A stretch of 64,000 nucleotides of DNA from Mesorhizobium sp. C432A. Lineage in GTDB: Bacteria; Pseudomonadota; Alphaproteobacteria; Rhizobiales; Rhizobiaceae. Under the pieces are notes generated by a model. That model searched no databases. It was not told where the DNA came from and saw only the letters and a list, made by a program, of their open reading frames with translations. Of this stretch, positions 1-8,705 are shown piece after piece. The stretch covers positions 4,257,001 to 4,321,000 of the forward strand of contig NZ_CP100470.1 of assembly GCF_030323145.1 (NCBI RefSeq). The letters are read 5' to 3'. The position numbers were made by a program, and so were the translations under genes. The first letter of the stretch is position 1; the number at the start of each line of letters is the position of its first letter.

Positions 1-1
1 C

Positions 2-658
2 GCCGGCACGGTGCTGGTCGTCCATGGCTGGCGTTCGCGCACGGAATATATGCGCGCTCTGATCGAAGGTTTTCGCGATGCGGGCTACCGGGTCGCCTCG
101 CTTGACCTGCCGGGCCACGGCCAGTCGCTGGGCCGGCATCTCAACATGGTCAATGCGGTCGAGGCGGTCAGGGTCGCCGGCGAATGGTTCGGTCCGTTCA
201 AGGCGATCGTCGGCCATTCCTTCGGTGGCGCCGTCGCCGCCAATGCCATTGCCGGTTCGATCAGGGGTATCCACCCAGTGGCGGCCGAGCGGCTGGTGCT
301 GGTGGCCGCGCCAAGTTCCCTGCCGGCGATCTTCGCCGACTTCAGCCGCATGCTCAACGTCGGCCCGCGTTCGCAGGTTTCCATGGCCGATCAGGTGAAA
401 AAGTTGTCGGGCCGGCCGCTGCACGAATTCACCGGCGATCGCCAGCTGGCCGAAGCGCCGGTGCCGACTCTGGTCATCCACGCGCCGGACGACCGCGAAG
501 TCCCCGCCGATCATGCCACACGTTATGCCGGCGCCGGCAGCCATGTGCGGCTGCACTGGGCCGATGGGCTCGGCCACCGTCGCATTCTCGCCGACAAAGG
601 TGTCATCGAACGCGCTGTGACCTTTGTCAAAAACGAGCGCGAGCCGATACTGCATTGA
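2..658 (+). CDS. Alpha/beta hydrolase, 5' end outside window
   Basis: Serine-type alpha/beta hydrolase whose beginning lies before the window; the open frame runs in from the left edge. The visible part starts at the oxyanion-hole motif HGW, followed by the nucleophile elbow GHSFGG (Ser in the middle), an acid in the stretch HAPDDREVP and the catalytic His in GLGHRR near the C-terminus. The order nucleophile-acid-His fits the family. Substrate cannot be told. It is followed by a convergent rhodanese gene 40 bases on. A GTG at 11 is open but would remove the strand before HGW, so I treat the gene as partial. Confidence 0.85.
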   Translation, partial: AGTVLVVHGWRSRTEYMRALIEGFRDAGYRVASLDLPGHGQSLGRHLNMVNAVEAVRVAGEWFGPFKAIVGHSFGGAVAANAIAGSIRGIHPVAAERLVLVAAPSSLPAIFADFSRMLNVGPRSQVSMADQVKKLSGRPLHEFTGDRQLAEAPVPTLVIHAPDDREVPADHATRYAGAGSHVRLHWADGLGHRRILADKGVIERAVTFVKNEREPILH

Positions 659-698
659 TTCCAATCGGTGTATTGTCCGACAACGCCGGAGCGGTGAG

Positions 699-1097
699 CT
701 AGCCCTTCTTCTTGCCGCCCGGCTGGACGGGCAATCCGGCCGCCTTCCAGGCGGTATAGCCGCCAAGGATGTGCTTGACCGGCGACAGCCCCATATCCTG
801 CGCCGTCTTGGTGGCCAGCGCCGAGCGCCAGCCGCCCGCGCAAAAGAAGACAAAGCTCTTGCCCGAGGCGAAGAACGGCTTGTGGTAGGGGCTTTCGGGA
901 TCGATCCAGAATTCCAGCATGCCGCGAGTGGCATGTTTGGCGCCGGGGATCTGGCCGTCCCGCTCGATCTCGCGTGGATCGCGCAGGTCGACGAAGATGG
1001 TGTCCTCGTCGTCGAGCAGCCCGGCCGCTTCCTCGGGCGAGACCACCTCGATATCGGCATTGGCCTCGTCGAGCAACTCGCGATACCCTTTTTTCAC
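699..1097 (-). CDS. Rhodanese-domain sulfurtransferase
   Basis: Single rhodanese domain of about 132 residues. The active-site loop is CAGGWRS with the persulfide-forming Cys first, and the usual DLRDPREI and GGYTAWKAAGLP segments flank it. Single-domain rhodaneses move sulfane sulfur to thiol acceptors such as cyanide or protein partners; the partner is unknown here. I chose the GTG at 1097 because a strong GGGAGGG Shine-Dalgarno sits seven bases before it. An in-frame ATG at 1118 lies upstream of that site and would bury it in coding sequence. The lysine-rich tail PGGKKKG ends the protein. Confidence 0.85.
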   Translation of the reverse strand: MKKGYRELLDEANADIEVVSPEEAAGLLDDEDTIFVDLRDPREIERDGQIPGAKHATRGMLEFWIDPESPYHKPFFASGKSFVFFCAGGWRSALATKTAQDMGLSPVKHILGGYTAWKAAGLPVQPGGKKKG

Positions 1098-1159
1098 GGA
1101 TGATCCCTCCCGGCGCATTTCGCCGCCGACTGGATTTCCAGCACAAGCTCCGCGCTTTG

Positions 1160-1768
1160 TCACGCTGTTCCGACCAGCCCCTGCCACGCCGCCATCGCTC
1201 CGGCCACTGTGGCCATCAGCGCTTCGCACGAGGCGCCGTCGCGGGCCTGGATCGACATGCCGTGCTGGACCGTCGCATAGAAGGTCGCCGCCGCGTTGCT
1301 GTCGAAGCCCGCCGGCAATTCGCCTTTCGCCACACCGCGTTCCAGCCGTCTCAGCAAGAGGGTGTGGTTTTCGGCGCGGCGGCGGCGCAAATCATCGCAG
1401 ATCGCGCCGCTGCTTGAATCCTGGTGCAGTGCGCCCAGCGCGATGAGACAGCCCTGCGGGCGGTCGTCCTGAGAGTACGCTTTTGCCGTCTGGCGCAGAA
1501 AATTCTCGATCGCCTGGCATGCCGTCGGCGCTTCGTCCAGCGCGCTCCAGATCTCGGTGCCTTCGTTGCGGGTGTAATACTCGGTCGCTTCCAGAAACAG
1601 CGCCTCCTTGCTGCCGAAGGCGGCATAGAGGCTGGGCGAGCTGATCCCCATCGCCGCGGTCAGGTCGGCGATCGAGGTGCCCTCATAGCCTTTGGCCCAG
1701 AACAGCTCCATCGCCTGCCGCAAGGCGACGGTTCGATCGAAGGTGCGGGGACGGCCTCTTTCCGGCAT
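1160..1768 (-). CDS. TetR/AcrR family transcriptional regulator
   Basis: About 202 residues. The N-terminal helix-turn-helix of the TetR family is clear: GRPRTFDR, then AMELFWAKGYEGTSIADL, with GISSPSLYAAFGSKEALF as turn and recognition helix. The rest is a helical ligand pocket with PQGCLI, typical of the AefR-like branch. It is divergent from an SDR oxidoreductase and palindromes in the shared promoter look like its operators, so autoregulation plus control of the SDR is the natural reading. Start taken at MPERGRP; an in-frame GTG at 1804 would add residues lacking family resemblance. The inducer is unknown. Confidence 0.88.
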   Translation of the reverse strand: MPERGRPRTFDRTVALRQAMELFWAKGYEGTSIADLTAAMGISSPSLYAAFGSKEALFLEATEYYTRNEGTEIWSALDEAPTACQAIENFLRQTAKAYSQDDRPQGCLIALGALHQDSSSGAICDDLRRRRAENHTLLLRRLERGVAKGELPAGFDSNAAATFYATVQHGMSIQARDGASCEALMATVAGAMAAWQGLVGTA

Positions 1769-1786
1769 GACGATCTTTTCTGTGTT

Positions 1787-1856
1787 GATCGATACATAAT
1801 TCACTTGACGTCGCCAGGCAAGGTTGCCAGATATTTATGTATCGATCGTTACATAA
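1787..1856. promoter_or_regulatory. Divergent TetR-type operators and promoter
   Basis: The interval between the TetR gene and the SDR gene holds a 20-bp palindrome TATGTATCGATCGTTACATA at 1837-1856 (18 of 20 positions symmetric) and a second copy of its half-site, GATCGATACATA, at 1787-1798 in the other orientation. A TTGACG at 1806-1811 could be the -35 element for the SDR gene, placing the full palindrome over the start of transcription. The repeated 12-bp core facing both genes is seen directly; binding by the neighbouring TetR protein is inferred. Confidence 0.75.
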
Positions 1857-1867
1857 CGGAGCATGAC

Positions 1868-2614
1868 ATGTCAGCGAACGGATTGAACGGCAAGGCAGCA
1901 CTGGTCACCGGCGGCAGCCGCGGCATAGGTGCTGCGATAGCAAAACGGCTTGCGGCCGATGGCGCCGACGTCGCCATCACCTACGTCAACAGCTCGGCGC
2001 CGGCCCAAGCTGTCGTCGCCGAGATTATAGCGGCAGGTGGTCGCGCGATCTCCATCCAAGCCGACAATCGCGACGCCGCCGCCATCGAAGGCTCGGTCGC
2101 CGAGGCGGTGAATGCCTTCGGCCAGCTCGACATCCTGGTCAACAGCGCCGGCATCTGGCGCGCGGCGCCCATCGAACAGATGTCGCTGGCCGACTTTGAC
2201 GAGACCATTGAGGTCAATCTGAGAGCGCCGTTCGTGGCCTCGAAGGCGGCAGCGGCTCACATGGGCGAGGGCGGCCGCATCATTTCGATCGGCAGCAATC
2301 TGGCCGAGCGCGTCACCGACACCAGCCTCAGCGCCTATTCGACCAGCAAGGCTGCGCTGGTCGGCCTGACCAAGGCGCTGGCGCGAGACCTGGGTCCGCG
2401 CGGCATCACCGCCAACGTCGTTCATCCCGGTTCGACCGACACCGACATGAACCCGGCCGAAGGCCCGCATGCCGAACACCAGCGGCGGAAGATGGCGACG
2501 CCCCGCTTCGGCAAGGCTGACGAGATCGCCGGCATGGTTGCCTGGCTCGCCGGTCCGGAAGGGCGCTTCGTCACCGGCGCCGCGCTCACCATCGACGGTG
2601 GCGCCAACGCCTGA
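1868..2614 (+). CDS. SDR family NAD(P)-dependent oxidoreductase
   Basis: Classical short-chain dehydrogenase of 248 residues, close in form to FabG-like 3-oxoacyl reductases. The cofactor motif TGGSRGIG, the NSAG strand end, the catalytic Ser after IISIG and the YSTSK catalytic Tyr/Lys pair are all present, and the C-terminus ends with the usual VTGAALTIDGG. An Arg after TGGS together with no acidic residue at the end of beta-2 fits NADP(H). Start ATG 1868 follows the operator region; the frame stays open far upstream but across the TetR gene, so an earlier start is unlikely. It is probably repressed by the divergent TetR regulator. Substrate unknown. Confidence 0.9.
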   Translation: MSANGLNGKAALVTGGSRGIGAAIAKRLAADGADVAITYVNSSAPAQAVVAEIIAAGGRAISIQADNRDAAAIEGSVAEAVNAFGQLDILVNSAGIWRAAPIEQMSLADFDETIEVNLRAPFVASKAAAAHMGEGGRIISIGSNLAERVTDTSLSAYSTSKAALVGLTKALARDLGPRGITANVVHPGSTDTDMNPAEGPHAEHQRRKMATPRFGKADEIAGMVAWLAGPEGRFVTGAALTIDGGANA

Positions 2615-2635
2615 AGCAGCAGCCGCTTTGACCGG

Positions 2636-2660
2636 TCTGGAGCGGCAACGCCGCTCCAGA
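2636..2660 (+). terminator. Hairpin after the SDR gene
   Basis: Perfect 11-bp stem (TCTGGAGCGGC with GCCGCTCCAGA) around an AAC loop, 21 bases after the SDR stop codon. There is no T run behind it, so it may be a weak terminator or an mRNA-stabilising stem. Confidence 0.55.
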
Positions 2661-2826
2661 CGTCACGATGTTGTGAAACCGTTCTGCAACAGGCCTGCGG
2701 AAATTTATGGAAGCTTAACGAAATCGGTATGAATCGGTATAGTAGCGCCTTACATCCGCCATGCGGTTGGCAAGATCGTCTAGCGGCGCGGAACGGGAGC
2801 CGGCTTGCAGCCGGAGCGGGTGATTA

Positions 2827-4707
2827 ATGAAATTCCTCGGAAATAAAGCCACCGTGATGCCGCTTGCAGTGGCGGCAGCACTGGCCTTCGGTGTGCCGCA
2901 GGCAAGCGCGCAAGGCCTGTTCGACATGCTGTTCGGCGGTGGCGTCAAGCACAGGCCGCAAGGCGAATTCCCGCCGCCGCCAAAGCGCAAGCCGAAGCCC
3001 GCCGTATCGGGCGGCGGCGGCACCAGGATCAGCAGCCCGTCCTACTACACCTACAAGGCCGACCGGCTGGTGCGCGTCGACTTTGCCGCGTTGGTGGCAG
3101 CACCTCCCCAGGTGGCAACAGCTGAAGACGCCGCCTTTGTGCCGTCGGCGACCAGCACTGCCTTCCGCGAAGCCGTTGCAGGCCTTAGTGACTATGAACT
3201 CTATGCCGAGCCCGATATCGCCAAGGCACTGATTGCCTATTACTCTGCCAATCCTGATTTCATCTGGGTGAACGAGGGCAATCCCAATGCCCGCGCCCAG
3301 GATGCGGTGCGGGTGCTTGGCGAAGCCGCAAGCTATGGTCTCACGTCGGCCGACTACACGGTCGAGGTGCCGGCAGCCAACGCATCGGCAGTCGATGCCG
3401 ACGCCCATCTGAAGGAACTCGTCCGCTTCGAGATGGCGCTGTCGGCGCGCGTACTGCGCTATGCCCGTGACGCCCAGAGCGGGCGCGTCGATCCCAATCG
3501 CATCACCGGCTACTATGAATTTCCGCCGAAGCCGGTCGACATGGAAGGCGCGCTCAAGACGCTGGCTCACACCCAGGAAGTGCGCACCTACCTCGAATCG
3601 CGGCACCCGCAGAACGCGGAATATCAGGCGCTGCGCGTCGAACTTGAATCGCTGCAGGCGAGCGCCGAAAACGAAATCGTCGTCGATCCCAAGCTGTTGC
3701 TGAAGCCCGGCGAGACCAGCGCCGAACTGCCGAAGCTGCTGACGCTGATCGCGCGCAATCTCGACGACGAGATGGGCGGCGCCTATGGCGAGATCCTGTC
3801 TCGTCTCGGCACCAGCGATGTCTATGTTCCCGAACTGGTTCCGATCATCAAGGCCGTGCAGGTGAAGGCCGGCATGAAGGGCGATGGGGTCATCGGCCCG
3901 CGCACCGTCGCCTCGCTCGCCGGCACGTCCAAGGCCGACAGGCTGCAGAAGGTGCAGGTCGCGCTGGAAGAATTGCGCTGGATGCCGTCCGATCTCGGCA
4001 GCCCGCGGGTCTTCATCAACCAGCCCGCCTTCACCGCCAGCTATATCGACAATGGCGAGGAGAAGCTGAAGACCCGCGTCGTCATCGGCCGGACCACCAA
4101 CCAGACCGCCTTCTTCTTCAAGGAGATCAAGCAGGTCGATTTCCATCCCTATTGGGGCGTGCCGCAGTCGATCATCGTCAACGAGATGCTGCCAAGGCTG
4201 CGTGGCGATCCGGGCTATCTCGACCGTGCCGGCTACGAGGTGACCGATTCGCGCGGCAGGCGGGTTCCCTCTTCCTCGGTCAATTGGGGCGCCTACGGCG
4301 CCAACATTCCCTACAGCGTGCGCCAGCAGCCGAGCGAAGCCAATGCGCTGGGCGAACTGAAGATCCTGTTCCCCAACAAGCACGCCATCTACATGCACGA
4401 CACGCCGCAAAAATCCTTCTTCCAGCGCGATATGCGGGCGCTCAGCCATGGCTGTATTCGCCTTCAGGATCCGCGTGGGATGGCGGCGGCGGTGCTCGGC
4501 GTCTCGGTCGACGACATCGCCGAAAAGCTCAAGCACGGCCATGCCAGCGAAGACGTGACACGCACGATTCCCGTCTATGTCTCCTACTTCACTGCCTGGC
4601 CGGACCTGTCCGGCAAAGTCGAATATTTCAACGACGTCTACGACCGCGACACGCGGCTGATGCAGGCGCTGGACGCGACTGAAGCGGTGCGCTCGCCGAC
4701 GAGCTGA
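2827..4707 (+). CDS. L,D-transpeptidase (YkuD/YcbB type)
   Basis: Periplasmic peptidoglycan cross-linking enzyme of 626 residues that would form 3-3 links between meso-diaminopimelate residues. It begins with a Sec signal peptide ending near ASAQG. The middle contains a peptidoglycan-binding-like helical stretch around VKAGMKGDGVIGPRT, and the YkuD catalytic motif is HDTPQKSFF followed by RALSHGCIRLQ with the nucleophile Cys at about residue 543. Length and the long N-terminal part match the YcbB-like class rather than the short ErfK class. It stands alone, with hairpins on both sides, so it is probably monocistronic. Confidence 0.92.
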   Translation: MKFLGNKATVMPLAVAAALAFGVPQASAQGLFDMLFGGGVKHRPQGEFPPPPKRKPKPAVSGGGGTRISSPSYYTYKADRLVRVDFAALVAAPPQVATAEDAAFVPSATSTAFREAVAGLSDYELYAEPDIAKALIAYYSANPDFIWVNEGNPNARAQDAVRVLGEAASYGLTSADYTVEVPAANASAVDADAHLKELVRFEMALSARVLRYARDAQSGRVDPNRITGYYEFPPKPVDMEGALKTLAHTQEVRTYLESRHPQNAEYQALRVELESLQASAENEIVVDPKLLLKPGETSAELPKLLTLIARNLDDEMGGAYGEILSRLGTSDVYVPELVPIIKAVQVKAGMKGDGVIGPRTVASLAGTSKADRLQKVQVALEELRWMPSDLGSPRVFINQPAFTASYIDNGEEKLKTRVVIGRTTNQTAFFFKEIKQVDFHPYWGVPQSIIVNEMLPRLRGDPGYLDRAGYEVTDSRGRRVPSSSVNWGAYGANIPYSVRQQPSEANALGELKILFPNKHAIYMHDTPQKSFFQRDMRALSHGCIRLQDPRGMAAAVLGVSVDDIAEKLKHGHASEDVTRTIPVYVSYFTAWPDLSGKVEYFNDVYDRDTRLMQALDATEAVRSPTS

Positions 4708-4714
4708 ACCAGCG

Positions 4715-4743
4715 GAGTTCCTCGTTCAACGAACGAGGAACTC
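4715..4743 (+). terminator. Terminator hairpin after L,D-transpeptidase
   Basis: Perfect 13-bp stem GAGTTCCTCGTTC / GAACGAGGAACTC with an AAC loop, eight bases after the stop codon, followed by the T-rich ACTTTATCTCTC. Confidence 0.75.
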
Positions 4744-4803
4744 ACTTTATCTCTCTGGTTTAATTAGATTTTTGGCCGATGGACGGTCGCCCGTTTCCTG
4801 CGA

Positions 4804-5274
4804 TCAGCGCTGGATGAGCGGACGCCGGAAGCCGGCGTCGCGGCCCGCGATCAGCCAATAGACCAGACCGGCTACGAGGCCGGCGGCGGCGATGATGCCG
4901 ATATCGGCCCAGCGTCCGGCATCCTCTTCCGCGGCCGGCCAGACCAGGAAGAAGCCGGCTGCAGCGGCAGCGGCGCCAAACAGCATGTGCACCAGGAAAT
5001 TGCGCAGGGCAAAGAATTCGGCGAGCAGCGCGAAGATCAGCGTCTGCAGGCCGGTCAGCACGATCGTCAGGAAATAGACGACCATGCCGAGCGGCGGCCA
5101 CAGCAGCACGACAATGGGCGAAAATTGCATGGCGCCGAAATAGTCCGGCGCGTTGGGCAATACGGCGAGTGCGCAATATATCGCCACGACCGCGAACAAT
5201 CCGATCAGCACCGAAACGAAATAGCCGGCAAGCATCATCAGGATGCGCTTCAAAACATGCTTAACCATGGCCAT
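4804..5274 (-). CDS. Conserved integral membrane protein
   Basis: Protein of 156 residues with four to five hydrophobic helices (one right after the basic start MVKHVLKR, one around VVLLWPPLGMVVYFLTIVL, one at LFGAAAAAAGFFLVW and one near the C-terminus). I do not recognise a named family or a catalytic motif. A small basic cytosolic tail ends RRPLIQR. It lies between the L,D-transpeptidase and an LprI-like protein on the opposite strand to the former, so an envelope role is possible but only by position. Start ATG 5274 follows a G-rich stretch; ATG 5268 is equally possible. Confidence 0.7.
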   Translation of the reverse strand: MAMVKHVLKRILMMLAGYFVSVLIGLFAVVAIYCALAVLPNAPDYFGAMQFSPIVVLLWPPLGMVVYFLTIVLTGLQTLIFALLAEFFALRNFLVHMLFGAAAAAAGFFLVWPAAEEDAGRWADIGIIAAAGLVAGLVYWLIAGRDAGFRRPLIQR

Positions 5275-5365
5275 GCACCCCCGTGCCCTGCAACTGTTAC
5301 GCGCACTCAGCCATCAAAGGCGGACCGGCGCAAGAGTGCATCCAGCAGTGCTTTGCGGCAAATCT

Positions 5366-6106
5366 TCAGGCGCCGCCGCATAGATGTTGTGAATCCGGCA
5401 AAACCCATGTGCCTTTTATCGTGAGGTCGACGCCGTAATAGACCCGCCCGCGCTCGTCGCCCTGCGGACAATCCCTCGGGATCGATATCAGGCACATGAC
5501 GACAGGATCGCCGGCTTTCAAACTGGCAAGGCCAGGCTCCCGCTCGTAGGAAACCCCGGCGCCGCCATTGCTGAACCGCGCCAGGCTGCCGGCTTCAGGG
5601 CCGGCGGTTTCCAGCGGGTCGTCGCCGAGCCGCATCGTCAGCGCGGTGATGTGGGTCAAGGCGCATTGGCCGATCGACGAGGGCAGGGGCTGGTCGGGGC
5701 TGCCCGGATGGCGGGCCGCGGTGTCAAGCGCCTTCTTGCCGATCAGGGCGATGTTGTAATCCTGCACCCAGGACGGCGCATTGCCGTAGGTCTGCAGCGC
5801 ATTGTTCTGGGCGCTGACGATGCAGGCGGCATCCTGCCCACAGGCGTTCCTGTCGTCGATGAGCGCACGGGCGATCTTGCGCTTGTCGCCGCCAAAGGCT
5901 GGCTCGAAACCCGTAAAGGCCTCGGCCACCAAGGCATCAATTGCCGACAGTTGCGGGTCGGCACAGATCGCCTTTTCCACCGGCAGGCTGGCTTTGCGGC
6001 AGTCGAAGGATGGCCCGTCGGCACGCGCTGGACCAAGGCAGACCGCCGCGCCAGCCAGTGCAACGACAAGCGCAAGCGAGTTGGCAATTCGATTGGAAGA
6101 AAGCAT
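5366..6106 (-). CDS. Secreted LprI/DUF1311-type protein
   Basis: About 246 residues with a signal peptide ending ARADG. The mature N-terminus has the lysozyme-inhibitor LprI N-terminal pattern: SFDCRKASLPVEKAICAD, then LSAIDALVAEAF and DDRNACG, with two or more Cys pairs that probably form disulfides. Proteins with this domain sit in the periplasm and some inhibit lysozyme; the long C-terminal part (Cys at CALTH, CLISIPRDCPQG and the end) has no function I can name. Start chosen at MLSSNRI so that the signal peptide begins directly; ATG 6127 would add seven residues. Confidence 0.7.
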   Translation of the reverse strand: MLSSNRIANSLALVVALAGAAVCLGPARADGPSFDCRKASLPVEKAICADPQLSAIDALVAEAFTGFEPAFGGDKRKIARALIDDRNACGQDAACIVSAQNNALQTYGNAPSWVQDYNIALIGKKALDTAARHPGSPDQPLPSSIGQCALTHITALTMRLGDDPLETAGPEAGSLARFSNGGAGVSYEREPGLASLKAGDPVVMCLISIPRDCPQGDERGRVYYGVDLTIKGTWVLPDSQHLCGGA

Positions 6107-6189
6107 GGTCGCCCCGTTGTCCGACAACTGCCACCATCGTAGGCAAAAAACGCGGCGGACGGAATTGCCGAAGCGGTGCGGTATCGGCG

Positions 6190-6447
6190 CTATTTCGGTT
6201 CGGCGGTCACGGGATCGAACGTGATTTCGACTTTCGCCTTGTCGGCGGTGTAATAGGTCACGGTGTAGCCGTCCTTGTCCCAGTCGACCTCCTTCACATA
6301 GCGAAAGCCGTCGCGCTGCTCGACCTTGGCGATGATTGCCGACAGTTTCTGGGCATTCGTCGGCGGCAGCGGGCTGTCATCCGCGGCAAAGGCCGTCGAG
6401 CCGGCCAGAAGAACGACGACACCGGTCGCCAGAACAAGATTTCGCAT
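6190..6447 (-). CDS. Small secreted PepSY-like protein
   Basis: 85 residues: a cleavable signal peptide (cleavage near AFAAD) and a short PepSY-like fold with KVEQRDGFRYVKEVDWDKDG and a closing EITFDPVTAEPK. Proteins of this type are periplasmic and often accompany other envelope proteins; no enzymatic residues are expected. Start ATG 6447 is preceded by GAGGGTAATC, a usable ribosome binding site. The frame is open further upstream but without codon or composition support. It is probably transcribed on its own or with the downstream LprI-like gene, 83 bases away. Confidence 0.7.
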   Translation of the reverse strand: MRNLVLATGVVVLLAGSTAFAADDSPLPPTNAQKLSAIIAKVEQRDGFRYVKEVDWDKDGYTVTYYTADKAKVEITFDPVTAEPK

Positions 6448-6803
6448 GATTACCCTCATTTCACGTTGGCTGAACCGCACCGGAAACTCGCAGGCAGCAC
6501 AGTTTGTTCCGATAGCTGACGTCGCGCAGGTTCCGTGAAGCCCTGGATCGCGGCGATCAGAGCGACGGCACGCCCATATTTGCGCCAACGGCCGGCCAAC
6601 CATGAGTGCTGCCACGGCCCGCGCTGGACAACCCGATGGTGGTAGAGCTTTGCCAAAGACCCTGCTAGACTTCTGGTCCTGGCGGGGTGGCATGGCGCGC
6701 CAACCCCGCCGGAATCTTCATCTCTCAGCGCGCGGCGAAGTGTTTCAGGAACGGGTCGTCGCCTGTGCTGGACCAGAACCAGAAAGGGAGCGGGGGCTCG
6801 AAC
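6448..6803. other. Intergenic region, divergent promoters
   Basis: 356 bases between the PepSY-like gene and the nucleotide cyclase gene. It must carry both divergent promoters. I see no convincing palindrome, no tRNA and no ORF with protein-like content in it; the cyclase ATG at 6804 follows the purine-rich GAAAGGGAGCGGGGG. Confidence 0.5.
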
Positions 6804-8576
6804 ATGGCTGTACGGAACTACACCCGTCAGCTGGCGACAATCATTTCTATCGATGCCGTCGGGTTCTCGAGGCTGATGGGCATCGACGACGAGTCTGCTG
6901 TCGCGGCATTCGAGGAACGGCGCGACATCATCGCCGACAGCTGTGGCACATTTGGCGGCCGCACGTTCGGCGACGCCGGCGACAGCATCATGGCCGAGTT
7001 CGGCAATCCGATCGAGGCGTTGCGCGCAGCCTTTGATTTCCAGGGCCGCATCGTCGCCCTCAACGCCGAGGTTGCCGACGATATGCGCATGCCGTTTCGC
7101 GCCGGCATCAACACCGGCGACGTCATCGTGCGTGGTGGCCGCCTCTACGGCGACGACGTCAACATCGCGGCGAGAATCCAGGAATTCGCGCCGGGCAACG
7201 GTCTCGCCGTTTCGGAGACGACCTGGCACCATGTGAAGGACAAGACGGCGGCCGAATTCACCGATCTCGGCGAATTCATGCTGAAGAACATCGCCTTGCC
7301 GGTGCGCGTTCTGATCGCCGGCCGCAGCGGCAACGGATCCTCGCCGGCGGCGTCGTTCGCGGCCATTCCCCAGGCCAATGCGCAGCAGAAGCTGTCGTCC
7401 AAGGGGCCGCCGGCGATCGCCGTCCTGCCCTTCCACGCCGATGGCGGCGAGCATGACATCGGCTACATGGCCGACGGCATCGCCGAGGACATCATCTATG
7501 GTCTATCCAACACCAGATGGCTCTCGGTCATCGCCAAGGGCTCCAGCTTCCAGTTCCGCGACGACACGCTGGGCACGCGGGTGATCGGCAACGCGCTCGG
7601 CGCGCGCTACATCGTCAGCGGCACGCTGATGCGCAATGGTGGCCAGATCCGCCTCAACACCTCGCTGGCCGACGCGTCCAACGGGCGGCTGGTGTGGTCG
7701 CAGCGCTTCGATCGCGATCTGGTCGACATCTTCAACCTGCGCGACCAGATCGGCGCTGAGATCGTTTCGATCCTCGACAAGGAGGTCGACCGGGCGGAAC
7801 AGGCACGCACCTTCCAGGTTCCCTGGGAAAGCCTGGAGACCTGGCAACTGGTGCGACGGGGCCGCTGGCACATGAACCGGCGCACCCGCGGCGACACCGA
7901 AACCGCACTCGAGTTCTTCCAGAAGGCCTACCGCGAGGACGCCAACTCGAGCGCCGTGCTCAACGAACTGGCGTGGTGGTATTTCTGGCGGGCATGGCTG
8001 CGTTTCGGCGACAGCGACGATTTGAACAAGGTCGAGCAGTTTGCCCGCAAGGCGTTGCTGGTGGACAGCCTGGATGCGCGCCCGCACGCCCATCTCGGCG
8101 CCGTCGACATCATGCGCGGCGAACCGCGGTCGGCCGTCGACCATCTCGAGGAAGCGATCCACATCAATCCGAGCTTTGCCTTCGCGCGCTCGGCCATGGG
8201 CAGCGCCCAGCTGCTGCTCGGCAATGCCGCGTCAGCGATACCGTTCTTTCTCGATACCGAGCGATTGAGCCCGTTCGACCTCTACCGCTTCCACAATCTG
8301 GGGGAACTGACGGCGGCCTATTGTCTGGTCGAGAACTGGCCTGCGGCGATCGCTGCTGCCGATCGCTCGCTCAACCTGTCTCCCGGCTATTTCTATTCCA
8401 GGTTCCTGAAGATCGGCGCGCTGATGCGAAGCGGCCGGCCGGAACAGGCGCGGCGCGAGATGACCATTTTCACCACCCGGCATCCCGATTTTTCAGAACA
8501 GCGTGTGCGCTGGATACCGTTCACCGACAAGGCCGCGAACGAGTTCCTCGTCGCCAATTTCCAACTGGCCAAATGA
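6804..8576 (+). CDS. Class III adenylate/guanylate cyclase with TPR tail
   Basis: 590 residues in three parts. Residues 1-170 are a class III cyclase domain: metal Asp17 in SIDAVGFSRLMG, metal Asp60 in GDSIMAEF, and the VNIAARI segment with the Asn and Arg that bind substrate and transition state. Residues 200-330 are the TolB-like domain common in rhizobial cyclases (AVLPFHADGG, MADGIAEDI, YIVSGTLMR). Residues 350-590 are TPR-like helices. It should make cAMP from ATP in the cytosol; cGMP cannot be excluded. It lies directly upstream of the P450-DyP gene and a cAMP-type regulator follows, which suggests local signalling. Start ATG 6804 begins the domain; upstream codons in the frame look non-coding. 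Confidence 0.9.
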   Translation: MAVRNYTRQLATIISIDAVGFSRLMGIDDESAVAAFEERRDIIADSCGTFGGRTFGDAGDSIMAEFGNPIEALRAAFDFQGRIVALNAEVADDMRMPFRAGINTGDVIVRGGRLYGDDVNIAARIQEFAPGNGLAVSETTWHHVKDKTAAEFTDLGEFMLKNIALPVRVLIAGRSGNGSSPAASFAAIPQANAQQKLSSKGPPAIAVLPFHADGGEHDIGYMADGIAEDIIYGLSNTRWLSVIAKGSSFQFRDDTLGTRVIGNALGARYIVSGTLMRNGGQIRLNTSLADASNGRLVWSQRFDRDLVDIFNLRDQIGAEIVSILDKEVDRAEQARTFQVPWESLETWQLVRRGRWHMNRRTRGDTETALEFFQKAYREDANSSAVLNELAWWYFWRAWLRFGDSDDLNKVEQFARKALLVDSLDARPHAHLGAVDIMRGEPRSAVDHLEEAIHINPSFAFARSAMGSAQLLLGNAASAIPFFLDTERLSPFDLYRFHNLGELTAAYCLVENWPAAIAAADRSLNLSPGYFYSRFLKIGALMRSGRPEQARREMTIFTTRHPDFSEQRVRWIPFTDKAANEFLVANFQLAK

Positions 8577-8611
8577 ACATGGCGTCAGTGCTGGCTGGAA
8601 CATGGACCAAC

Positions 8612-8627
8612 TGTGAAAAGATTCACA
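8612..8627. promoter_or_regulatory. CRP-type operator before P450-DyP gene
   Basis: Perfect TGTGA-N6-TCACA palindrome (spacer AAAGAT), 78 bases before the ATG of the P450-DyP gene and 35 after the cyclase stop. The flanks CTGTGA...TCACATAC are the same as at the second site, 14045-14060. This is the consensus recognised by E. coli CRP; binding by the regulator at 13035-13721 is inferred. Confidence 0.75.
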
Positions 8628-8705
8628 TACGTGCAGCCGATGCAAACCTAGGCGTTGAACGGCCGGCATCGCAATGACGTGGATGGCCGGGGGGCTTGAA
8701 CGCGC

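Noticed and set aside
1424..1867. Upstream extension of the SDR frame by 148 codons
   Set aside because: It runs antisense through the TetR gene and the operator region; the SDR fold begins right after ATG 1868.
2827..4542. Long open minus-strand frame opposite the L,D-transpeptidase gene
   Set aside because: Typical antisense shadow of a G+C-rich gene; the plus strand carries a signal peptide and the SHGC motif.
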